A DNA stretch of 64,000 nucleotides from Tetrastigma voinierianum (GCA_016808115.1 JAEQBH010002346.1:140748-204747), one strand, 5' to 3'. Counted from the first letter of the stretch, positions 34,364 to 46,529 are shown. Numbers and translations: made by a program. The notes: generated from the letters alone by a model not told the origin.

Positions 34364-35405
34364 TGGTATCGAGCCTAGTGGCTCGAAGTTTGAGAATTTT
34401 TTGAGACTTTTTCGAGGATTTTCAAGAATCTGTATCGCTTTGGAGGTGACTTTGAAACACCCACCTAGAGGGGAGCGATAGTCTCACCGCTAAGATAAAG
34501 AGGGTTCGTCAGAATCGTCGATGAGTCTGTCAAAACCGGCGGGCCTGATTCCAAGCACATGAAGCCGCACGCCGCCGCAGTTTCGGGCAACACACGGCCT
34601 CGCATGTGGGTGCGTAATTGCTCCGACCCCGGGCTCTCTGGGTCACCGCCGCCGAGGCCCTCTGTACACTTGCTTCGTTGCTGATCCAGTTTTAAGCGGT
34701 TGTGGTCCCGACAACCCCATTTTTCTAGGGTTTCCGCCGATTCTTCCAAATTGAAAGGCTGAGGTCAGCTTTACCTTTCCCTGTAGAAATACAATGAGGA
34801 TTTAAAGGGGAGAAAACCGACATCAAGCTCGGTGGTCCTAATGATGTCCAAAATCACTAAGACAAACCGATCATCCCAACTATTTGGAATGGAGCAAACA
34901 ACTGAATAGATACGTCGATCGATAAATGGCTCGTCACCTCACTCAAGGATCCGCCAAATGATGATTCAAAAGCAGTAATGGACGGAGGAGGATGCCCGCC
35001 TGCTCATCCAAACTGCAATTTACTCGACAACAAGGTAAATCGGGCCCGCTAATCACCGTGAATATGCTAAAGAGCTACGAATTATCTGGAGTTTGTGTTT
35101 TCTCTGAAAGGGATTGCCTCGTATATTTGATGTGTAAAGCATCTCTATCGATCGAAATAGATCGGGCCACTACTATTAATTTTTTACGGCCTACAAAAAG
35201 ATACATGAAGAGCTTTAATATGCTTATGCCCCTAGTCTGGGATGTCAAAACGTTGAAAACAATCAGAATCAAAATATGCGATGTGGATTTTCAGTGCCGC
35301 TTCTTCCTCTTATGATGATCCCACCTAAGGCTCCAATTTGTCCACCTGATATATCATCTCCAAAGAGACCTTTAAATAGATTCTTCGGAACCCAGGTATC
35401 ATCCT
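34364..35405 (+). pseudogene. Gag of copia-1
   Basis: After a GC-rich leader (34440-34760) the capsid region is readable across frames: LEFVF-like ELSGVCVFSER at 35076, FDV-CKASLSIEIDRA near 35117, KRYMKSFNMLMPL near 35196 and QILSS/RFFGTQVSS near 35330-35400. It matches the GKGNVSRIF-VCKAF-R and KKTYEELN-LLPF blocks seen better at 52728. It ends where the strand of coding switches. Confidence 0.65.
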
Positions 35406-35409
35406 CTTT

Positions 35410-37885
35410 CTTCACTTACTCTTGTAATTCGCTTCACCTAAGTAGTTAGGTTTATTAACCAGTCGCTCATCATCAACTCGTATTTTCTCACGAACGGCGG
35501 CAATCAATCTCAATATTTAGTTCGTCTACGGAATACAGATTCGAGGCAACATGAGGGCACTCCGTTATCACACCAAAGTTTTGCTGGGACCACTGTCTTA
35601 ATGCCGACTTCTAACAAGAGTTGATGAAGCCACATGATTTCGCATTACGTATTGTGCCAATGGCTTCATATTCTCGATCAAGACTCGGGAATTTTAAACA
35701 ACCCTCGTTTAATACTTCCAATGTAGACTAGATTTCCACCAACAAAACACAAAGAACTTACGTGGATTCTCCTATTCTTCATCTCACACCGCGACATCCG
35801 TGAAGCATTCAACCCTATCGTGCGTCTATGATTACTATATAGAATAATCTCGTCTCGTAGCTCCTTTTCAACTAACATAGAATATGTTCTATTGAACCGC
35901 CCAATCATTAAAATGTACCTGCAAGACATATATCACTTACAACACCGATCACAAGAATATCGCACTGAAGATCAGAAGGTGAGTCACTTCCCAACTGGGC
36001 TTCTATATCTCCCTCGTGGATCTCAAACAACTCGGCCTTCTCTAAGAAGGTAAGCCCGGAAATATGGGAACCATATGACTTTGCTCCCACTTTTCCAAAT
36101 ACCGTATTAATAAATCAAGCACATACTTTCGATGGCAAGATCTCAGCTGTTTACTAGCGCACAACTTCAACACCCAAGAGTCATTCAAGATCCCTAAGTC
36201 CTTTGTATGAAATCGACCAAGAAAGGATTCTATGGGATGATTCCGAGAGTCACCCTAAAGGATAACAATAACACCCACATACATCACCAAACAAAACACA
36301 CATGAACTGAGTTCGTGCGGAAGACTGAATGGTCGATGCACTCTCCAGTTGAATTTCAACTCGCGCCATTGAATTCACCAACTAAGACGGACTAAGCCAA
36401 GCCATATAATGACTTCCGAAGGCGACAAACCTTCCCAATCTCCCTCTGAGCAACAAACCCTGGAGGTTACTCCATATATACCTCCCTCCTAAATATCGCG
36501 GCGAAGAAAGACGTCTAATAAATAAGTCATGAAGATCCCAATTACAGTGGCAACCAGGAAATAAAAGCCAAACAAATGTCATCTTAGCAACTGGGAAAAG
36601 GCACGTAATAGTCCACACCATAGACTGAAAGGCATTCCTTCGCCATAAGTCGGCTTCACGGCACCGAACCATCCTATTAACTTTGACCGCAAAGCACCCA
36701 AATGACATCCACATTTCTTTCTCCCAAAGAGGGAACAATTGAAAAACTAAGTACCATTCCTATTCGTAGATCCATCCCTCAGATCATAAGATCATACAAC
36801 AAGGGCGAGACAAGGCTTCCAAAAGTGTTAGGCAAACTAAATATCCAGCATAATAAAGAACAGACCGGAAGACAACTAGTTATAAAATGAGGAATTGGAT
36901 GAATACACCGACGTCTACCTTACGTAAGAGCAATAAGGAGACTACCACGTGTGAACTGGATCCGATGTCGGCCAGCCGGTGGAGGACCAAAGACCCCGTG
37001 GCCTCGGGCGCTTGAGCAGACTCGAGTGGTGAGACTTTATCGAACAGAACAGGAGGGGGTCTGGGTTTTACCGGAGCAAAGGTCAAGAGGCCACCGGGAG
37101 GTAAATAGCATATTAGCAGCCATCCGCTCCCCGACTGTGGGTCTGGGGTGAAGAGAAAGGGACATTCTCAAAACTGACATCCGTTGGTAACTGAATTACC
37201 CACGAAGACTGTATGTGAATAATCTCGATACCCTTTCGAACCCGGAATAAATCCAAGAGATACATTTTTAAAGATTTAAGGTCAAGTTTAGATAACTGAG
37301 ACGAACATATCGAACAAAACAGCACATCCAAATATCTAAGGCTCACAGGGGAATGAGGTTTATCGGGGAAAAGGATGTGATGGCTTGTGTCCCAATTCAA
37401 GATCGAAGGAAGGCATCCTGGGTTGATCAAAAAACAAGTCAGTGGAAACAATATCAAATTTAAAATGTACGGGCACACGATCCAAATAACAGCCTGCAAC
37501 TTCAAAGAGGCAAATGGTCTTCTTTCTATTAGCAACCCATCAGTTGCGGAGTGTCAACTACTAAGAAGTCCATGAAGGATGCTATGTCATACAAGACTCC
37601 GAAATTGTTCAAACATATTCCTTTGCATTATCACTGTCGATTGGAACATAAACATGAAATTGAGTACAACTTCAGTTATTAAGACACTAAATGAGAAACA
37701 ACTCAGAGTGGTTTTTCAATAAATATAACCAGCCTTGCCTGTGGAATAATCATTAACAAAGTAATAAAAGCATCAAACCTCAATGGGGACAATAACTCAG
37801 ATCACCCACACATCCGAATGTACCAACTCAAAAGTAGAGCACTCAGCTCGCTTATCACACAGATATGGAAGATTGGTATAAACAA
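35410..37885 (-). pseudogene. Inverted integrase-RT-RNase H block of copia-1
   Basis: Minus strand, from high to low coordinate: integrase core KRAESTFELVHSDVWV near 37845; CFLINPGCLPSILNWDTSHH at about 37435-37375; integrase end SKLDLKSLKMYLLDLF near 37277; RT with FPVAKMTFV near 36590, HDLFIRRL and YIWSNLQGLLLRG near 36520-36450 (KNAFLHGDL-EEVYMEQPPGF block) and GSHYMAWLSPS near 36410 (RSLYGLKQSPR); RNase H with SLCFVGGNLVYIG near 35733, CEIMWLHQLLLEVGIK near 35630 and CDN near 35560. Read on the plus strand nothing is recognisable. Confidence 0.75.
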
Positions 37886-38164
37886 TGTAAGGATATTTAC
37901 AAAGGCTCTAGGTGGGGATCGAAAGCCATTATTATAACAAGTCAAGTACTGACACATCTACGCCTAACTCGAGGAGTACAATATATGTAGTTGTACTAGT
38001 TAGGAAACTTAACATATAGAGTTGTACCAGTTAGAATCCTAATACGTAGAGTCAGAACAGACAGTGAAATATGTATTCATCCGTCCCGTGATAGATACAC
38101 ATGTTAATTCAATGAAAAAACACAAGGAATTCTTTCCTCTAATTCTCTCTTGGTTGTTTCTATA
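37886..38164 (+). repeat. RNase H tail and 3' LTR of copia-1
   Basis: Plus strand DIFTKALGGDR (37888-37920) continues the C-terminus of pol, then the end block (compare LG-YDIYAPT) with HIYA-like codons near 37955, a GAGGAG purine stretch, and the LTR from 37977 to TTTCTATA at 38164. The LTR carries an extra internal copy of TAGTTGTAC-AGTTAG, which explains its 188-bp length. Confidence 0.7.
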
Positions 38165-38679
38165 GGTTGCTTGTTAAAGAATTTAGATCTTGCATTGGCT
38201 ATATCAAACTTCTTTAGCAAAGTTAGTCAACTTAGCAATAGTACAAGTTTTAAAAGGTCAAGAAGTAAGCTTCTGTAGCAGTTTCTATTCAAAATCTTGA
38301 CAATTTGATGATCCAAAATTTCCTTTTCGGACCTCGAAAAATCCAAATAACATTAAAATTCCTAATGAATGGTATCTATACGTTGTGAGTTAAGATTTTA
38401 AGAACATAGAATATATGCTAAATGCCATAGTGTTTGTATATTGAAGGGAGAAATCGGTAAATGCTGCACTTCTCCTTGAAAAATAGGTGTCATATCCCTA
38501 GATTTATAATCATTACCGGATGCCATAGTTTCTAACCATCGACCGGAGAAACTAGTGAATGTTGCACTTACAAAATGGACAAAATGGATGTTAGGCAACT
38601 TCAACACTGCCACAGACTTGCAATATACTTACATAACATGACACAACCATTGATACATTTGAGAATACTTATCGATCAT
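38165..38679. other. Intron DNA between copia-1 and copia-2
   Basis: AT-rich. Two loosely similar units near 38420-38470 and 38525-38572 (GCCATAG, GGAGAAA, TGCACTT in the same order) suggest a small tandem duplication. No gene. Confidence 0.45.
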
Positions 38680-38847
38680 TGTCGAGAGAAAAGGAATACA
38701 TCGATTCTCGTTAATTTCCAAAGGAGAAAACATACATATTTATACCTAAAGGTTGGGCAAAAAAAGGAAACAGAGTTAGAGTCTAATTAGGAGAATAAAG
38801 AGAGAAGGAAAAGGATCTTAAATCATCAGAGATCTGGGAACCTTAAC
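38680..38847 (-). repeat. 3' LTR of copia-2
   Basis: Plus-strand reading TGTCGAGAGAAAAGGAATACA ... GGGAACCTTAAC; same 168-bp length as the partner at 43269. Confidence 0.8.
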
Positions 38848-39559
38848 TCCCTCTCAAGCCATATTACAGTCAAAGAACTGTCATCACACAGGTACTTTCT
38901 ATCTTAGTAACCCTCTTAAGAGACTTAAGTAGAAGATATCAGTCGGGTCATTGTAGCCGACAAAACTAGCACTACGCATCCCAAATGCAATTTCTCCTAA
39001 TAAAGACAATCCACTTCGACTGCTTTGGCCCTCCACTGGAACTGGTTAGATGAAATATGCAAGGCGACTTGATTTACCATATGTTCTCATTTGTTCATCC
39101 TTCCCAAAATCTTAACTCTCGAGGAGATGCTTCCAAACCATACGAGTTCACATGTCGCTAAGACCACAGCTCGATACTCCAACTTAGCAATAGATCCGCT
39201 ACCAAGATTCGCTTTCTTACCTTCCAAGATATTGTTACCTCCAATGAAACGACAACACCCCAATGGAACGCCTATCCTGTAGCGAAAGCCTACTTAGTTT
39301 GCATCACTATGAAGAACAATCCAAAAGGACCTTGCTCTCATACAACACCCTCGACTGGGGAGTCTCTTCGACATACGAGAATACGAATTGCAGCATCCCA
39401 ATGGCTGTCACAAGGTGATCAGAGTAACCAAATTAACTAAGCTTACAGGAAACGAGATGTCAATGACCGACAAGGAGATAGTTCCGCCACTACAAGTCGG
39501 CCGATTTCCTCCCTGCATTCCTGTGAGGCTCTCCCCGACCGGTTTAAGTTGACATCTCA
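38848..39559 (-). pseudogene. RNase H and pol tail of copia-2
   Basis: Remnants of the GNLISWKSKKQ-to-tail part are present in shifted frames (for example SKVLNAKPGTTK-like reading near 39330, AAFGMRSAS near 38985). A purine tract (GAGAGGGAG on the minus strand) sits just before the 3' LTR as the likely polypurine tract. Confidence 0.4.
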
Positions 39560-40400
39560 TCCATAGGAGTGTTTATAGCTTACACCAAATTATACCAAAG
39601 TTCACAATATATCCAAGGTTACTTCTCTCGAAATAAACTATCTTAATTAGATTGAGCTCCTCAATGTCTGTGGAAAATACTTGAGTTTCCTAAGTCTTTC
39701 ATTCAGCTGCATCAAGAGAAGCCAGTTTCCTCAACGCCATCCTAGTCACGCCCGAATGATAACGTTTTATCCACATAAATAAACGTTAGAGCATACTGCC
39801 CAATGTATTTAATGATGATAAAACTGAATAAGTCCGTAAGCTAATCAGTGCCAAACTCCCGAACTATAATCGAACTAAACCACCAAAACCAAGTTCGAGG
39901 AGACTGATGAAACTATATAAGGAAACGTATTTAGTTTGGGTATACCAAACTGCACTTCAGCAACAAAATAAAGTGTCGCTTCATATAAACCTCCTACGAG
40001 ATCACCTATGGAGAAGACACTGAGTATCCAACTCTGTATAACTTGTGCATAAGCCATAGAAAGAAGTAAGCTTAATGTTATTACAATCTGTCACCAGAGA
40101 AAAAGTATCAAATAGTCCGAGCGATACTGTTGAAGGTATCTCGCAACCAATGGGCCTTAAGCCGATCAATCTTGCCATCAGGTCTCACTTCATTGTATAA
40201 ACCCAACGATAACCAACGACTTTCCAGGAGGCAAGAGCGCTGGGCCCTATGTGGCAATCGGGAGTAAAGAGCATCAATTTCCTTAGCCATTGTTGTTTCA
40301 CTGGACAGAGAGCCTCACTAGTACTTTGTGGGTAGTGACAAAAAGATAAGTGGTCAGCCAAAGTAAGCAAAAGATAAAACGCATGAAAGTTGAGAAAATT
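39560..40400 (-). pseudogene. Reverse transcriptase of copia-2
   Basis: MAKEIDALYSR at 40290, then SRWLSLGLYNEV and RPDGKIDRLKAHWL at 40195-40150, match MAKEIDAL--N-TW, CRWVYT-K and PDG--DRLKARLVAKGY of copia RT. DSVFSIGDLV near 40010 is the DTFSPVAK block one frame off. The catalytic YVDD area is not readable. Confidence 0.65.
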
Positions 40401-40599
40401 ATAAACAGGATGGGTTAAGTGGTAGCTGCACTTTTCCGATCAGAACAGTAGACGCAGCATGGTCGCAAACCCCATCAAGAGGATCGTGACATAGAAGACG
40501 CAGTCAACAAGAGGCCTCAGACGAGGACGAGGGGACCTGCCAGTATAAAACCAAGTGGCTCCAGTCATGACACTGTAAGTGGAGAAGGGAATCTGGAGA

Positions 40600-41649
40600 T
40601 GGTAAGACAAGAGGAATAGATACATTCTAACAAAAAGGACTTGTTGTAGTGAGGAGGAATCTCCAAAGAATGTGACACCAACAAGAGATAAAGTAGCGAT
40701 TATGGTTTCCGAGAATAACAACGATAACCTCCAAGGTGCTTATCAACCCAAGAAGACACACTTCGTGGCTTGGCCGGAGCCCGCTCTTGCCTGTGAGTGA
40801 GAATAATAATAAAAACAGACACAACCAAAGACACGAGGGCGGCGCAAAAGAGAAGATCGACAGGGTAGTACATGAATGGATGATCAAACTAAACAAGAGT
40901 ATTTATTATATTTATTGATCAATAAACATTATACACATGACCCGGAGGAGAAGGCACCAACTGAATGACGTCCACCCAACCCATCCACATACGAGATATA
41001 AACACAAGATATCGTGAAGAATCCCATTTATAAGACATAAAAGAAGAGAACGACGTAAATATTCCTTTGCATTATCATACTTTTAAATACAATATAAGGA
41101 TTTAATTGAGTGCGACTTCAAGATGTGAACTTTGAAAGATAGACAATAACTCACATTGAAGCCATTAAAAATAACCAAAGTACACGAGAATAATCGGTCA
41201 TAAAGCACAAAGTAATTGAAACCTCAAAGTAGAGGTGACCCAAGGACCCCAAATATCGATAAACCCCAAAAGAGACTTTATTCGAGGATCTAAACGCTTG
41301 GGGACAAGACCCAGTATGTTTCCTGTTCGATACGACTCACACCTGCCAAGACAAACTAGAAAAAAACGAGGAACTGGAATTTTTCAAATCGTGAGAGGTC
41401 GAATGATCGAGATGATCAGGGAGGAGGAGAGGAGCTGTGGAAGTGCAAGCAATGGAACAAAGAGGCGAAACAGGTGAAGAGGCCTGTGGACTCATGTCCA
41501 ATGCCAATCGCCTTCCCGCACTCCCACCCGCAAGGTTATGGGAGGCCGTGGAAAAGACAATGTAAGGTCGTAATCAACTTACTATAAAGGCACTACGCTG
41601 AAAACTGCGAATATACATGTATGTGTGTGGGCAAGGAAGGAAGTGGTGT
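40600..41649 (-). pseudogene. Integrase region of copia-2
   Basis: The block around 41100-41060 reads as a SDNAKEYF remnant on the minus strand, parallel to 37640-37620 in copia-1. The C-terminal end reads GVTFFGDSS near 40675 (DVTFFEDTPF block). The interior is heavily decayed, and the catalytic D,D-35-E residues cannot be assigned. Confidence 0.5.
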
Positions 41650-42049
41650 CGAAGCAATGCCTTTAATATGGCTCGAGAACCATTAGCTAAGGTATTGCAA
41701 AGGAGAAGGAAAAGGTAAGAGAAGAAAAAGGTCTTATTGCCAAAGATACGAGGGATCGAGGCTCCAAAGATTGCGATCTAAGGTGCAAATGAATGTGTAA
41801 GGTAAGGCAGACATTACCGATCCGGCAATGTACAATGGAGTAGATTTCAACATTGAGTGAGACAAAGGTACTCCTTGTTAATTGTTCGGTGCAGAACATC
41901 CCTGAGGTAGCATGAGCCTCCGAGACAGACCCAACCCTGCCAATGATCATGTTGACCGCTAAAATGAGCGACGGAGGTCACATGTGAATTGATAACATCG
42001 ATCATGGCGTGGTCTAAGCCTGGCGACAAAGATATGATCGAGGACGCTC
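41650..42049 (-). pseudogene. Zinc-knuckle/protease region of copia-2
   Basis: Minus-strand frame 41950-41687 ends LEPRSLVSLAIRPFSSLTFS, which is the frame-shifted form of the WILDSGASDH--GNKDLFSSLTF protease block seen intact in copia-4. The active-site DSG is no longer readable. Confidence 0.5.
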
Positions 42050-42800
42050 ATCTCTTCACCCCAAGCATTATCGTAACTGTCTCCGGAATCACTTCGAGAA
42101 TGAGACCGAAACCACAGACAGAGGCTCATGTAATCTCAAATCGCATGTAATCGGCCTACAGTGGGAGTGCATGGCGAAATAACCGAACAAGAGCCTCATC
42201 AAAGTCATTGGAATAATCGCTCCAAGGAGTATTCGTTCAATGTTCTCAAAATCAGCCCGAGGTTGCTGTAAGAATTATCATAAAGACTCGATCTATCTCG
42301 GATAAAGGAAGTCTCATTATTAGGTGGACTTGGAAAATAGAGATGTTCATTCTATACGAGCATTCGGTCCAACCATAAGAAGATATATACATAAATTTAG
42401 CTATTTTTAAATTGGCAACGGAGATACAATCTATTAGAGACTTAATATCAATAGCACTTTCTAATTCTGGATCTCCTGTAGAGTGTAAAGCCACAGCCCA
42501 ATTTTTATTATAGGTCCCGCATCAATAATAGATCGTCAAGAATACTGCATATAAAAGCACGCTTTTTTCCATCGAGTATGTTTATCTTCTGAATATTTCC
42601 AGTCCCGTAGTAGTACGATCCTCACACCCACACCACAAAACCAAAGGTCCACCGGAACCGCCCATGACCGATAATTTTCATTCTATGAGTTTATCCAGTG
42701 GTAACTATAGGAGTTCCGTGAGGCAAAGAATTGCAGTTTGACTTTTTTGCTATAGAGACGTATTTTTCATTCATAGAGATGAAAAATCAAAGTGGCGTGA
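42050..42800 (-). pseudogene. Gag of copia-2
   Basis: EIDRVFMIILTATSG near 42300-42256 matches DRVFMIILLLNLG of copia-4 gag (60468), and EHIEWILLG-type codons follow (compare ENIWEQILTGAVIP). Upstream, GCEDRTTTGLE near 42640 matches the CEDHLTT block. 42801-43268 is a leader with a proline/serine-rich chance frame. Confidence 0.6.
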
Positions 42801-43268
42801 ACATAATCAATGCATTCAACTCCCAAGGTCTCAAGATGTCGAGCTTCTCGTGAAACACAAAACAATGGAGATTAAGGTGAGCATAAAAAGTTTAAACAGC
42901 ATCGAGAGAAAAGGAAAGAAGACTTTTCTCCGACGATTTCCATGGGCGCGTGGAGTGGTCAGGGTCGGTTTGCCAAAGAGACGAGACCCTGAGGAGGCGT
43001 GTGTCCAACAGTAGTCACTTATCGCCACATGCCTACAAGGTGGATTTCTCAAAGACCTGACCGGGTAGGATCTACGCTGGCAGGAGAATTTTCCTAAGCT
43101 TCCACTAAGGTAGATCGAGAGACATTCCGTCGTGTTTGTCAATGGAATGGAGGTCATCGGAAAACTGTCAAAATACTAAGAGGCAAAGGTTCTGATGATA
43201 TCATAACGCCGACCGATCACACTACGAACTTCAACTAGTATTCAAACTCTTTTATGGTTCCGACACCA

Positions 43269-43436
43269 TGTCGAGAGAAAAGAATATATTGATTCTCATT
43301 AATTTACAAAGGAGGAAACATACATATTTACACTCTAGTGTTAGGGTTAAAAAGGAAACAGAGTTAGACAATAATTAGAAGACTAAAGAGAAAAAGAAAA
43401 AATATCCTAAATAGATTAGGAAACTAAACCTTAACA
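43269..43436 (-). repeat. 5' LTR of copia-2
   Basis: On the plus strand it reads TGTCGAGAGAAAAGAATATA ... AACTAAACCTTAACA. Shared with the other copy: AAGGAGGAAACATACATATTTA and AAGGAAACAGAGTTAGA. The terminal AACAATCAT word is itself repeated two to three times beyond the LTR, so the right edge has a few bases of doubt. Confidence 0.8.
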
Positions 43437-44329
43437 ATCATTAACAATCATCAACAATCGTGAAGATAGATTGTTGTACTACAAATATAAAAGTAGTACT
43501 TCTTAACATAAGCACAAGGAGTTGACTTAACACTTGAATAAGTGGTTTTGGAGGTGTGATTACTGTAACATGGTGTTATAACGCTACTATAGCATCTAAT
43601 AGCATGTTGAGAGAAAGGGTTGTCTTAATCGCTAAGAAAATAGTACTGAAGATAGCACGTAATGAAGATATAACTTTGACGATGCTTTTTCAACCTAATC
43701 GGGCAGATGGTCGATACGTCAGCCCGGTCCTGGCTTCCGCTAGGGGACCTCCGCAAAACAAAACAAAAAGACTGCGCTTCATCGCTGTTCTCCGATGCCG
43801 CCGCCTTTTCCTGCGGAAGGTAAGATCAACCCCAGGGAACAGTGTTTGCATGATGTACATATGCATCTTCACCTGGAATGACCTTATTTATCAAAAATAC
43901 TTTTCCTAATTGATGGTGATACTGGGATTTCTTATCGATGAGGGATTCTTTCCTATCGCCTGATGATACATGTTAGAAAGTTATTATTATAACTATCCAC
44001 TTTATCAGAAGATTTGATCTGATTTATAGGATAAGGGTTCTCGAAAGTTTTTTCAGACATTCACTGAGGGTGAACTCATCGCTGTTAGCCCGATCGCTTT
44101 CACCTGCCTCCTATCGGGTCTTTTGATCCCCGGCTTCTGACTTCCTGAGGGTGGGGCCTATTAATGCCTAGCTTTAAACCCGATCAAATTTATTTTTATA
44201 TTTTTAAACTATCAAATGAATTTTGTACTGAACATCTTTATTTGAATACTTTTGATTAGCGAGAAAGCAATTAGCAAGGAAGCAAATACAACCAAGCAGA
44301 ATCGCTTTTGATTTAACATGGGTGTAAAG
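43437..44329. other. Intron 7 remainder, no gene resolved
   Basis: 43437-43680 is AT-rich. 43690-44170 is more GC-rich (CGGGCAGATGGTCG, CCGCCGCCTTTTCC) and could be the 5' region of the LINE that follows, but I could not match it to a LINE protein. Frames such as 43556-43909 match no family I know. Confidence 0.4.
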
Positions 44330-45262
44330 TTAGATTCGAAGACGAGATGAAAGCGCGAGACCCTTGTCCTTGTCCTTCCTTTTCCTTATAAGGAGGTGGC
44401 CGATTCAAAAGGGGCTGTGGTGACTAAGAGTTTGCTATGGGAGGGTCCTTGATTTGGAGGGCATCGAATTTCTCTGCTGAAAGATCCTTCCAACATCGTA
44501 GTTTCCTGATATGGCTTCACGTTTATTTAGGCAATAGCTCAAAAGACTCAACCCTTTGATTAGAGATAGGTTAATGGAAAGAGGTTAAGGATGGTATCTC
44601 AATAAAATCCAGCTTGTATTTTTGGAAAGGTGGGACAGCAAATGTCCCCGTTAAAATGTTGTGGAACTATGTGTTCTTAATAAAGTTTGTTTTTTTGTCG
44701 GGAAGTTTATGGGAAAGGTTTTCACTTCAATCAACTTAAGAAAAGAGGTTTTCCTGCCAGTCGCCAGTTCTCAGTGGAAAAAAAAAAGGCAGTACAGCTG
44801 AACATATTTCTTTATCCACTCAGCCTCTGAATGATCACGCGCCATGTGGACTCGTCTCTTTTTTCTGCTCACACACATCATTTTGTTTTCTTTATGAGAT
44901 TTGATCTTTTGGCCTGGATTGCCCCCCACAAGAAAAGTGAATATGTGTCAGCTGCTACCCTTGTCACGTGGGCAATTTGGAAGGAGAGGAACACAATTTT
45001 TGAAGATGATTGTTTCGGTCTCGATGTACTCAAGTCTCTTTCTTAGGTCCCTTCGTTTCGCTAGTTTGATTCCGAGGTGGACCGCTATCTTATAAGAAGC
45101 CTTTTGTTGTTTTTTAGCTTATTGTTTGGCCGGTAGTTTTACTCAGCCCTCTTTTGTTTGTGGTCTTCGCTCCTTGTATACGCCCCTATATGTTGGCTGG
45201 GCTGCCTTTTTTGTGCTGTCTATTAGTTTTTGAATATATTTTTTCTTCTTACCTATGAAAAA
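44330..45262 (+). mobile_element. L1-like LINE, 5'-truncated
   Basis: Reads LWERFSLQS and KRFSCQSPVLSG near 44705-44780 (W-G-VLT-DQLK-RG--L-NRC block), WTRLFFLLTH, then DLLAWIAPHK near 44905 and VTWAIWKERNTIFEDD near 44965-45010, the C-terminal zinc-knuckle/tail part of plant LINE ORF2. A T-rich 3' UTR with GTATACGCCCCTATATG follows and ends in CCTATGAAAAA. It is sense to the host gene, in intron 7. Confidence 0.65.
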
Positions 45263-45354
45263 TTTTTTTTTAGAAATACTTCTAACTTAAGGATAGTTGT
45301 TTATTGTTTTTCTTCTAGAAATAAGAATATTTTTTACTACATAAAAATTCTAAA

Positions 45355-45387
45355 AGAAGAGAGAGGGAGAGGGAGAGAGAGAGAGTG
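45355..45387 (+). repeat. GA microsatellite
   Basis: A run of GAGAGAGGGAGAGGGAGAGA-type dinucleotides between the first LINE and katanin exon 8. Confidence 0.8.
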
Positions 45388-45601
45388 TATGATGTAGATT
45401 TCATCTCACAATGTACATTATACGCTTTAACACTAAAGATATGAAATCCATAGATAAGATGAGAACAAAACCAGCTGTGAACCATTTGAACATTCCACTG
45501 ATAAATTTCACCTAAAATTGACCAGAAAGCAAAACAAATTTTCTTTTTCTTTTCTCGCTTTTGTTATTGGCATACATATGAATCAGTAGTTTTCAATGCA
45601 G

Positions 45602-45610
45602 GATCAGAAG
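45602..45610 (+). pseudogene. KATNAL2: KATNAL2-like mini-exon 8 candidate, shortened
   Basis: A polypyrimidine tract (TTTTCTTTTTCTTTTCTCGC) leads to ...AATGCAG, then GATCAGAAG and a GTTTAT donor. The family needs G-DSEK here, 14 nt from the phase-1 end of exon 7; only 9 nt remain, matching with small gaps. This is a weak call based on position and splice signals. Confidence 0.4.
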
Positions 45611-46529
45611 GTTTATATTGTCAAATTAAGTTTATCAATTAGACAAATGGGATCAGTTATCCAAAATTTCTTCCACAACCACATTAAGTGATGTTCTGAA
45701 ATTTCAGGATCACTGGTTTGCATGACCAAGATCCTTTGTTTCACGCTTTGTTTATTATCTTATTTTCTTGTTTGTCGATGTCCCGAGTCAATTTAATGTC
45801 AAATCCATGATTCATGTGACCAATTGCTTTGGTAATACATAAAGTGTGAAAATTTAAAGCTGTAGGGTCCTTCAAGGAGCTGATGGTTTACCATCGAGGC
45901 AATGTGGCAGAGGGGTCAAGATATTTACCATCGAGGCAAAAATCTCAGATCCTCGATGGAAGGGGCGTGAAGAGGAAACACCTTCATTACTACAAAGCAA
46001 GGGTATGATCCCATGGATCCAATAGAAGAAAGTTTGAGTTCATTGTCGATAATAATGAATGTCGTAGGAATAATGTCTCTGATAGATGGAGGCTAGAGTG
46101 GAAGGAGGAAAACGATCCTCAGCCGAGGTCAATCAAACAAGCATTGATGATTTCATCAGGCGGACGGGAGGGGTTAAGCATAGCCCATTTCTCCGGAAGG
46201 TAAGGACTGGCGAAGGGTCAGACCGCCTAGCCAACAAGCTGTGAAGAATTGGATCGAATGGCAAGCAAGAGGAAAAATCACCTTCACGCAGAAACACTTA
46301 TAACAAATGAGGTCCTTTCAGGACACGTTGAAGCTTCGTGAGAAGTCATGTGAAATAATTCATTTTAATACGATGGGAGATCCCACTCTAGTTCGTCGGG
46401 GAACCTCAAAAACTGCCTAGTTGGTAAATGGAAGCGTGTTCTTTGACTCGACCCCTCGATAAGGAATCGGAATCGTAAATGTGTGCAGCCGTGGAAGCTA
46501 AAAGGAGGGGAATTTTAAGGCTTTTTTAA

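Larger units (their letters stand above)
34208..38164 (+). mobile_element. Ty1/copia element copia-1, with pol inverted
   Basis: Direct LTRs of 156 and 188 bp (34208-34363, 37977-38164), a TGGTATCGAGCC primer-binding site after the first, and gag all lie on the plus strand. From about 35410 to 37885 integrase, RT and RNase H are all on the minus strand. The last RNase H/tail piece (37886-37976) is again on the plus strand. Flipping the middle block gives the normal order gag-integrase-RT-RNase H-tail; protease is missing. The insertion sits in intron 7 of the katanin-like gene. Confidence 0.75.
38680..43436 (-). mobile_element. Ty1/copia element copia-2, full length, colinear
   Basis: Two 168-bp LTRs (43269-43436 and 38680-38847) with TG...CA-type ends. 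ATCAT flanks the left end (38675-38679) and follows the right end (43437-43441), a likely 5-bp target duplication. On the minus strand the primer site (ATGGTGTCGG) lies just inside the 43269 LTR, then gag, protease, integrase, RT and RNase H occur in normal order. All frames contain stops. It is antisense to the katanin-like gene, in intron 7. Confidence 0.8.

Noticed and set aside
37113..37535. 140-codon minus-strand ORF as a host gene
   Set aside because: It is the copia-1 integrase C-terminal region (FLINPGCLPSILNWDT, SKLDLKSLK), part of the inverted block.
42831..43157. 108-codon minus-strand ORF as a gene
   Set aside because: Sits in the copia-2 leader between primer site and gag; no match to gag or to any host family.
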